Origin: Zygnema cylindricum | Taxonomy: Eukaryota; Streptophyta; Zygnematophyceae; Zygnematales; Zygnemataceae | Assembly (NCBI GenBank): GCA_037447655.1 | Contig: JBBHKE010001484.1 | Location: forward strand, 102,455-164,454 | Reading direction: 5' to 3' | DNA length: 62,000 nt | Shown here: piece after piece, positions 54,251-62,000 of the stretch | Numbering within the stretch: the first letter of the stretch is position 1 | How the letters are laid out: every line of letters starts with the position of its first letter | Made by a program: the position numbers and the translations under genes | The notes under the pieces: model-generated | Told to the model about the DNA's origin: nothing | Database searches by the model: none | Seen by the model: only the letters and a program-made list of their open reading frames with translations

Positions 54251-55206
54251 GGTGGATTGGCGGAATCCATGACAGTGTACACAAGAGAAAGATCAATGCA
54301 TTGGAGAGAGGAATTGAATTGTATTTGGGATAATTAAGTGAGAAGAGTCACTTATATACAAAATATACAATGCTAATTACTGTGGAGTCTAAGCGCTCTA
54401 TGGTGCGCTGTAAAAAGGGATCCTAGTCTAGATTCTAACAAATGTATGTAAGACAAAAGACTGGACCGTCGCCCAAAAGACTGGACCGACGGTCAAAGGA
54501 CTTCTACGTAAAAAGACTAAACTGACGTATGTAACGAAAAAGTACAAATGACTGGACCGACGTATGGAAGTACGGACAGGACCAAAAGTGAGACGTCCAA
54601 AAAGACGGTCAACAAGACTTGACCGACGTAAGAAAAAGGACGGAGAAGACAAAAATAACCTGACGCTAAATGTCCCTTAACAAGAGAGAGGAGGATAGGG
54701 AAAGGGAGATGGACAAGAGAGAAAAGTAAAACAAGAAATGTAAAAAGACCAAGAAACATTGTCAGATATTATTTTTTTGCGATCCACAGTATTTTGAGTA
54801 ACAGTGTTTCGACGCTTTGTTTTGGCGTATGGAGCACGCTTGCTCCGGGTTTGTACGGTTGATACTGTAGTGTTTTAGATGTTTCGCGATAAGTACAAGG
54901 CACGAACCGTACACCGATACTGTTTCAGATTTGTACCTTTAGTCATAGTAAGTACAATATATTACTTTTTTCTTTTCATTTTTCGGCGAGTGTGCGCTTG
55001 TAGTTACGTACTTTTCAGCGTGTTTAACGTTACACTGTTGGCTACTTGTATATCTGGCTGCGGATTTGTACGGTTGACAGAGATTAATTGGTTTGTCGCT
55101 TTCCCGAAACTTCCAAAGATTATAACCTTCAGTGACGAAATCTGACAGTCCGTACATCATCGGTAATGGGACTTTGACCACCTCAACGCGTCGTTCTTCA
55201 ACTACT
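54251..55206. other. Intergenic, no gene seen
   Basis: Holds dispersed GACTGGACCGACGTA motifs at 54455-54620 (five or six loose copies) and nothing coding. Confidence 0.45.
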
Positions 55207-55798
55207 CAGTTGTGTATCGGTAAGGTTTTGTCGATAATCGATATGTGCCTCTTTTTGGCTTGCCGATAGTCGATATGTACCTCTTTTTGGCTTGCCGATA
55301 ATCGATATGTTCCTCTTTTTGGCTTGCCGATAATCGATATGTACCTCATTTTGGCTTGCCGATAATCGATATGTACCTCTTTTTGGCTTGCCGATAATCG
55401 ATATATTGGTATGATATATCGAAACTGGTGTTATCGCCAATAAATAACCGATAATATCGGTATTTTATCGCAATAACAATGGTACCGATAACTTTCAGCG
55501 ATAATTGTACGGTTCGTACCATACAGCTGTACAGTTTATCCCGTTCCGTGGTACTGAACCACCATTATTCCGTTACACAGAGTACGGGACAGATTGTTAC
55601 ACGTGGCATGCCGTGCTGTGAAAAATATAATACACTAAATTATAAAGTACTATTATACAACGTACTATATTTTTTCCCTTTATCGCCGATAAGGAATTTG
55701 TTGGTCTCGGAGCGATATATTGGGACCCGTGACAGTTCGGTAACCGATAACTATTGGTATCAGTGTTATCGCGATAAATTTCTTGCCGATACACAACA
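55207..55798. mobile_element. Inverted-repeat element with an internal 32-bp minisatellite
   Basis: The left end GTTGTGTATCGGTAAG is matched by the inverted right end CTTGCCGATACACAAC. No transposase. No target duplication was found; the terminal CAGT/TAGTGTTG-like ends weakly suggest a hAT-type relic. Confidence 0.5.
55228..55412. repeat. 32-bp minisatellite, about 5.5 copies
   Basis: Direct units of GATAATCGATATGTACCTC followed by TTTTTGGCTTGCC, nearly identical and directly adjacent, each with an ATCGAT palindrome. Confidence 0.92.
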
Positions 55799-55859
55799 CT
55801 ATCTAAAACTCTGACGACTAAATCGTTAATCGCTAATAGTGTTGATAACAAGAATTTTG

Positions 55860-56814
55860 TCGTGATTTTTTTCGGCCCAAAATCATAAAATAGTGTAATA
55901 ACATTATGTTCTTAATCAACAATATGTTCGTAAAAGAAATCAATATGTAAAACAAACTATTTTTAAGTACAAAACTTCTGAGTAACATTGTATTTTTAAA
56001 ACAGTAAATGCCTTTTGCATGTCTTTTAAATTTAAACAGTAGTTAGTCGTCTTAGGGTGGCGTTCCATCAGACGAAAAATGGGTGGGTAATTTATAGAAA
56101 TCCCCGCTTATCCTTACTAAATTGCCGCTTATTTGTTTTTATACGCAAAAAACATTACAGAGAATCTTGCCGCTCCTCTCCAAAGGTTAGGGAGGTAACA
56201 ATGACCGTCGGATATTCATTCCAGAGGAATTCACTTCAATTTTTTATGTTGTTGACACAAGGTGGGTTGTCACCTACAAGGGAAAAAAGTCTCGACATGT
56301 TGGATGATGAAGCTACGTGTCACGATGGACTACAAACGAAATTCCCAAAATTTGCACATGTTATGTACCTTTCAAAATGCGATCGAAAATAAAAAATTAA
56401 TCTCGTAACGCACTTTCGTCGCGTCATTTCTGTATTTGTCCGTACCGCAATTACGTACTTCGCCATAAATTACGCCTACCAATTTTAAGTACTCCTGTAA
56501 AATAAGATTCTTTGTACCGTCGCGTCCTTTTCCATAAATGCCACCTGTCGCATTATGTTTTGTACGTGCGACGTACCATTTCAATCTCTTCGAATATTTT
56601 ACATCGGATCACGTCGCAATCCGCCGTCCATTTCTTAACGCATTTCGCGCCACTCAATTACTCCATCACGTCCCTTTAATTTTACTCATACATTTACTCC
56701 CCCAATCCACAAATCCATTCGAACCTCCATTTGTACAACCACATTACTTCCGGTAATAACATACGCACGAAACGTCGCGTACACACAAAATGTGGCGTAC
56801 GCACGAAACTAGGT
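55860..56814. other. Intergenic, possibly old LTR sequence
   Basis: No supported gene. CGCACGAAAC motifs near 56765-56812 precede the copia-2-like LTR fragment. Confidence 0.35.
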
Positions 56815-57038
56815 TTTCAAAACAACAATCGCCATATCGGATGACACGTGGCACAATTACTTTGGATCGCGGCATCTCCGGGGATCATGGGACCGAATTT
56901 GGATATGACATGTGTCGACATTTAGGCCATGTCGTACAATATCCGTACAGAAAGTACACCGAGAGCTGTACTTTTGAGTACTGCAGTGTAATATGATTGG
57001 TGCCATACATCAGTAGAATGAGTTTTAGAGAGAGATAG
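56815..57038 (+). repeat. Fragment of a copia-2-family LTR
   Basis: TCGGATGACACGTGGC, GACATTTAGGCCATGTCGTA and CAGTAGAATGAGTTTTAGAG align with the copia-2 LTR at 12033-12240 and 17453-17660. It is cut at GATAG by the copia-3 LTR. Confidence 0.8.
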
Positions 57039-58023
57039 TGTTGTTTTAAAAAGCTTTATCCTCAGTAGATAGAGCTGTGAGGGGAGATTTGTAACTTAGA
57101 ATATTTTTGGTTTAAGTTGGTGTAATACTTACCTTAAATAGTATGACAGTGTAGAAGCTACTCTAAGAGTATTTGTACAGTCACATAGACACGCGTCATC
57201 AGATCAGACTATGCAAGAAGTGCGGAATGGACTTGGACACATGGCATCTATCGGACGACGGACTTCGGGAAATCGGGCGGACGGAAAGTTAACCGGACAT
57301 CTGGGAATAACAAATGTGAAAGATAAATACCGGACGTTGATCACGATCAAACTGACGGCTGGGACCTAAGTAGGGACAACAAATGACTAGTTGCTTAGTA
57401 AGCACCCAGAAAGTCGTACAAGCTAAAAGCGGCTGATTGGACTTATATGAATGTTGCTGACCAAGCAGCAACATTATTCGTACGGACTCAGGTTATGAAT
57501 ATTTGAGGAAACATGTTTTTGGAGCGTAGTTCATTAGGAAATAGTGTGTCACTATTTTAACTGTAGGGTAGTTCCAAATAGGTCTTAAAGATACTTTGTC
57601 GTACTATAGTACAGTACCGTGTGTTTAGAATCAGATATTTGATTGGACAGTGAGCAGTAGATACTCACTCGGTGTATAAAGGTTAGGACTTAAAATTATT
57701 TTGGGATCCAGTCTTTGGGATAAGGGAATTAAAAAGGCAGTTTTTGGGAAACTTGCAGTCCCTGTATCTTATGGTTTGTTGGGTCAATTTGGCTGTAACT
57801 TTGGGAGTTAACAGTGTGTATGTTGATTATATTGTATGTTGAGTTTTGAGTAAATTGGATCTGTGAGTTGGGATCTACACTGTGTTGAAATTCAGTATTT
57901 GTGAGTAAGTAGGGTGGTAAATTACAAAGTTTGTGAGGACTTCTTGAAAAGCTTCTGTTTAAGTATGTCTACTTCTACTACTACTGCTGCAGCTCCACCT
58001 GCACCAGTTGTCATAGAACAACA
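57039..58023 (+). repeat. copia-3 5' LTR (985 bp)
   Basis: Starts TGTTGTTTTAAAAAGC, close to the copia-R LTR start, and ends AGAACAACA. It is preceded by GATAG, the presumed left target duplication. The gag ATG (57965) lies within it. Confidence 0.78.
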
Positions 58024-59278
58024 GAATATGGGCCTGTCTTCAAGAATTCCTATATTTAGTGGGCAGAAATATGCTTACTGGGCGGACATGGTTGAGTCAC
58101 ATTTTGAAATTGCAGGTCTCCTTGATATTCTGGATGGATCACTCGATGAAGCTGATCCAACATGGGCGAAAAAGAATTCACAAGCACGTAACACTTTGAA
58201 ACTATGTCTCTCTGAGAACATGGTGATGTCTCGGATTAAAATGAAAAAGGCAATTGACATATGGAAGTCTCTGAAGACTTCTTATGAGAAGGCAAATGTT
58301 CAGGAAGAACTCCTGCTGGCTAGAAAGATATGGGACTACAAATACTCGGGGGGAACTATGGCAGAGTATACTGACAATTTCAGAGCACTTACTGAAGCTC
58401 ATGCGTGTGCTGGTGGTTCTTTTCCTGAATTCCAGCAGGCTGCTTTGATAATTAGAGGTCTTCCTAGCACTATGAAGGATGCGTCTGCTGCAATGAAAAA
58501 ACATGACAAGGCTAATTGGACACTTCAGTTAGCTATAAATATTATCTTAGAGGAGGAGTCTACGTCAAAAATGCTTAATGGAGAAAAGCAAGTAGAGGCA
58601 TTTAACACAGATTTTGAAAAGAAAAATCAGTTTAATCAACAGAGAATTCAGTTTAATCAACAGAGAAATCAGTTTAATCAGAATCAGGGTGGGTTTAAAC
58701 AATTTAATCAAGGGCAGAATAGACAGTCTTTTACTGCATGTTTTTATTGTTCAGAAAAAGGTCACGGATACAGATATTGTCCCAAACTCAAAAAGGCAAA
58801 TGAGACAGGTTTATATAGGTCAGGTTGGCAACAAAGTCAGTTTAACCAAGGCTTTTCTGGAGGGCAGCTCCAAAACAACTCATTGTTTTCTTCATCTGTT
58901 ACTCTGGAGGATGAATCTCTGAGCTTCAATGAGCATGATGACACAGAACTGTTTGCAATGGCGGCAGCAATGGAGGGATCCAAGGACGCAGGATGGATCA
59001 TGGACACTGGAGCTTCGGCTCATATGAGCTGGAACAAAGCACTATTTACAAACATGAAAAATACTCCTGTGAAAAATATTTATTATGCTTGTGGAATGAG
59101 TGTCCCAACATCTGCTCAGGGTGATATTTCATTATTGGTAGATATAGGAGGAAAGTCTGTGGAAAGGACACTTCATAATGTCCTCTATGTTCGGACTTCA
59201 AAAAGAATCTATTTTCCACTTCTTTGGTTGAAAGCAAAGGCTGTGAGGTCGTTCTTAAATTGGGTAGACAGGTTGTGA
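57965..59278 (+). pseudogene. copia-3 Gag and protease
   Basis: From MSTSTTTAAAPPAPVV (57965, in the LTR; an earlier in-frame Met exists at 57914). Gag core SRIPIFSGQKYAYWADMVES, KLCLSENMVMSRIKMKKAID and WDYKYSGGTMAEYTDNFRAL (UBN2-like). A Gln/Asn-rich FNQQRNQFNQ segment precedes a perfect zinc knuckle, CFYCSEKGHGYRYC. The protease has WIMDTGASAHMSW. A frame change near 59215 parts it from integrase; otherwise the 438 codons are open, and all Gag motifs are intact. Confidence 0.9.
58024..58036 (+). promoter_or_regulatory. copia-3 primer-binding site (degenerate half-tRNA type)
   Basis: GAATATGGGCCTG follows the LTR end and shares TATGGGCC with the copia-1 site. It is translated as QNMGL. Confidence 0.5.
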
Positions 59279-60651
59279 GCAAGCTAGGAAAAATAGCAGT
59301 GACAGGAACTAGGGATGAGAGCAAAATGTATCGGATGGATATGGCTAATTCTAAGGAAGATGATGTTCTCTACTCTGGTGTAATATCTGCAAATGAACTA
59401 TGGCATAAGAGGTTAGGACATGTTCACTATGACAGCTTGACAAAGATGGTGAAAACTGGAAAGGTAGATGGAGTTTCTCTCACGGATCAGCCAGTTAAAA
59501 CTTGTGATGGATGCTCTTTAGGAAAAATACATAAGTTACCTTTTCCACAAATATCACATCATAGATCCACAAAAGTGTTGCAGCCAATACACTCGGATGT
59601 TTTGGGACCGGCTCAGGTGCTTTCTGCTGGGGGGGTACGTTTTATGGTTACGTTTACAGATGACTTCTCGAGATTCACAAAGGTCTACTTTATGAAAGAA
59701 AAGAGTGAAGTGTTTGAACACTTCAAACACTACAAGGCTTGGGCGGAGAAGCTACATGGTGTTCCAATTCTGGAACTCAGATCGGACAATGGAGGAGAGT
59801 GTATCTCGAACGAATTTGACAATTTTTTGCTGGATGAAGGGATAAGTCGACAACTCACTGTTCCATACACTCCTCAGCAGAATGGAGTTTTTGAACGACT
59901 TAACAGGACTATAGCAGAATCTGCTAGATCTATGCTGGCTGATAAAAATGTAGATTTGAAATTCTGGGCTGAGGCCCTTAACTGTGCAGTCTATATCAAA
60001 AATAGAATTGGTTCTAGATCTGTCAGTTCTACTCCTTTTGAACTTTGGACAGGTAGAAAACCAGATGTGAGTCATTTCAGAGTTTTTGGAAGTAAATGCT
60101 TTGTTTTAAACACTTCACCAAAAACTTGGAAAATGGAGCCGAAAGGTCTCCCAGGTATCTTTATGGGGTATGATGATTGCTCTGAAGGCTACAGAGTGTA
60201 TGTTTTCGAAAAACAGAAAGTCATTGTATCAAGGAATATTATTCTCAAAGATGAGGAAGTTTCAGCTGATCTATTTACTATGACAGAAAATCAGGCTGAA
60301 GAAAAATCACAAAAATATGTCATTTTTAATATCAAGGAAACAGTGTTTTTTCCGGCAGTTCAGCAGCCTCTTGTGGACCCAGTGACAACGGAGCTTCAAG
60401 CTCCTCTTCAGAATCAGATGGAGCAAGAAGACCTGCCTGTGGATCAAAATCAGCAACATCAACGACCAAGGAACGCAAGACTTCCATCGGTCTCCGCCTC
60501 AGAATTGCCGAGGGAAGGAGATCTAGCAGCCGTCTTCAATCAAGTTCCCACTTTGCTTACTCTGCTAACCCGGGAGAACCTCAAACCATTCGGGAGGCCT
60601 TCTCATCACCTGAAAGAACTCACTGGATTGAAGCGGCGAATGACGAAATGA
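59224..60651 (+). pseudogene. copia-3 integrase
   Basis: HHCC domain ELWHKRLGHVHYDSL and CDGCSLGKIHKLPF; catalytic core HSDVLGPAQ (Asp), FTDDFSRFTKVYF, LRSDNGGECISNEFD (Asp) and TPQQNGVFERLNRTIAESAR (Glu); then FWAEALNCAVYIKNR and HFRVFGSKCFVLN. All three catalytic acids and the zinc ligands are present over 475 open codons. The end shifts frame into RT at about 60600. Confidence 0.92.
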
Positions 60652-61499
60652 AGTCCATAATGGAGGCTCAAACGTGGGAGTTGGTTGATCTTCCTCTGGA
60701 CCGAAAAGCCATCGGCAGCAAATGGGTTTTTAAAGTAAAACTAAATCCAGATGGCACCATTGACAGGTACAAAGCTAGACTTGTAGCCAAAGGCTACAAT
60801 CAGAAAGAAGGAATTGACTTTGAGGAGACCTTCTCTCCAGTGGTAAGGTTTCCAACTGTCAGAATTTTGCTCAGTTTAGCTGCTATTGAAAACATGCAAG
60901 TGCATCATATGGATGTGAAGACAGCTTTTCTTCATGGAGAGCTGGAAGAAACTATTTATATGCAGCAACCAGAAATGTATGTAGAAAAAGGAAATGAAAA
61001 ATTAGTCTGTAAATTAATTAAATCTTTGTATGGGCTGAAACAAGCTCGTAGACAGTGGAACCTAAAGTTAGATGAGTTCCTCACTAAACTAGGCTTTAAA
61101 AGAATCAGTTCAGACCATTCTGTGTATGTTGTGCAAGGGAAGGATGGAATACTGTACATTGCTGTCTATGTAGATGATCTGCTGCTTATCAGCAAATCCA
61201 TGGATGAAATAAACAGGATAAAAACAACCTTGAAATCCAGGTTTGAGATGAAAGATCTTGGGGAAGCCAAATACATCTTAGGGATACAAGTAGAGAGAGA
61301 TAGAAGTAAAAATCAGATCATGTTAACTCAGAAAGAAGCTATAAGTTCCATGCTTGAAAAAATTGATATGAAAGAAGCTAAAGGATGTGTCACTCCTATG
61401 GAATACAGACAGAAATTAGGAGTTGATTCTGAATCAGGCATTCTAGTTGATGAGAGTCTAGACTCAGGGGAGGAGGATTTCATGGCCTCAAAACCATAG
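60648..61499 (+). pseudogene. copia-3 reverse transcriptase
   Basis: GSKWVFKVKLNPDGTIDRYK, RLVAKGYNQKEGIDFEETFS, HHMDVKTAFLHGELEETIYM (Asp), KSLYGLKQARRQWN, AVYVDDLLLISKS (Asp-Asp), SRFEMKDLGEAKYILGIQVE. Catalytic residues are intact. It ends at a TAG (61497), closely followed by another TAG (61503), just before the RNase H. Confidence 0.92.
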
Positions 61500-62000
61500 A
61501 GGTAGGTAGTAGGTAGCCTTATTTATTTTATGAACTGTACGAGACCTGATGTATCAGCAGCTGTTGGTGCATTAAGCAGAAGTCTTCAGAATCCGAAAAA
61601 GGCAGACTGGGAAGCTGCAAAAAGAGTTCTACGGTATCTTGCAGGGACCCGGAATCTCAAACTGGTCCTTGGAGGTGGAGAAGTCAAACTAAAGACCTGG
61701 AGTGATGCGAGTTATGGCGACATGCCCAGCGGGAAATCAACCACTGGATTTGTGTTGCAGATTGGAAATGGAACCTGCTGCTGGAGCAGCAAACTTCAGA
61801 AAGTTACAGCCCAATCTACCATGGAATCTGAATACATGGCAGCAAGTTCTGCCCTCAAAGAACTTCTGTAGGTAAAGGCACTTTTGCAGGAATTGGGACA
61901 CATGCAATCTGGTCCTCAAGTCATCTGGTGTGACAATCAGGCAGCAATTGCCATCGCTTCTAACCCAAGCCACCACTTTAAGAGTAAGCACATGGATGTT
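61500..62000 (+). pseudogene. copia-3 RNase H (partial, window edge)
   Basis: YFMNCTRPDVSAAVGALSRS, WSDASYGDMPSGKSTTGF (Asp), STMESEYMAASSALKELL (Glu), then a TAG at 61869 in place of Trp, VIWCDNQAAIAIA and SHHFKSKHMDV to the edge. Closest to copia-R. Confidence 0.9.

Larger units (their letters stand above)
57039..62000 (+). mobile_element. Ty1/copia element copia-3, runs off the window
   Basis: The 5' LTR (57039-58023) is followed by a primer site and by gag, protease, integrase, RT and the first part of RNase H in order. It is the best preserved copia in the window but has frame changes and stops. The 3' LTR is beyond the right edge. Confidence 0.88.

Noticed and set aside
55228-55412. 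Possible CRISPR array
   Set aside because: The 32-bp units are directly adjacent without unique spacers, and the genome is eukaryotic.

Overview
The window is nuclear DNA from a eukaryote, most likely a streptophyte (charophyte-grade alga or early plant lineage). The reasons are spliceosomal introns, degenerate TTTAGGG/telobox tracts, a CG-1 (CAMTA-type) DNA-binding domain, a plant-style F-box protein, copia primer sites complementary to the initiator tRNA-Met, and a Ty3/gypsy element carrying a cytosine methyltransferase, a gene capture I recall being reported from a charophyte and from dinoflagellates. The species cannot be named from sequence alone.

Left third (1-25.4 kb): a nest of LTR retrotransposons. 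The host of the nest is a minus-strand Ty3/gypsy element read from about 23.1 kb down to 18.0 kb and then from 1.69 kb down to base 1. Its order is Gag with two zinc knuckles, protease, a C5-cytosine DNA methyltransferase, reverse transcriptase, RNase H, integrase and a PHD-finger-like tail. It is split at 1695/18006 by a plus-strand Ty1/copia element (copia-1, 1696-18005, target duplication TATTT). The 3' LTR of copia-1 is itself split by a second copia element (copia-2, 10447-17937, target duplication TGCTG). The body of copia-1 also holds the 3' LTR and RNase H remnant of a reversed copia element (copia-R, 4728-6337) and a 1.8-kb direct duplication. All copia copies share an odd layout: the gag start codon lies inside the LTR, and the primer-binding site is complementary to the anticodon arm of initiator tRNA-Met (half-tRNA priming), so the primer site is also translated.

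Middle (25.4-33.6 kb): a (GA)n microsatellite, a broken non-LTR retrotransposon with a C-terminal restriction-like endonuclease (25.6-28.4 kb), then about 3.8 kb of almost pure purine on the plus strand, then AT-rich low-order repeats.

Gene region (33.6-53.9 kb), all on the minus strand: a CCDC124/Lso2-like ribosome-associated protein (three exons, with a frame break in a GGA microsatellite), an exostosin-type GT47 glycosyltransferase (three exons found, C-terminal half not found), an intact single-exon F-box/LRR-like gene, and a seven-exon gene whose last four coding exons form a CG-1 domain but which shows no IPT, ankyrin or IQ part. Between them lie Harbinger-like TIR elements (40.6-42.8 kb), a 21-bp heptad-coding repeat, several simple-sequence blocks, a tRNA-Lys-like relic and a foldable tRNA that sits antisense in intron 1 of the CG-1 gene.

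Right end (54-62 kb): short repeats, a 32-bp minisatellite inside an inverted-repeat element, a fragment of a copia-2-family LTR, and a third copia element (copia-3, from 57039 past the window end) inserted into that fragment.
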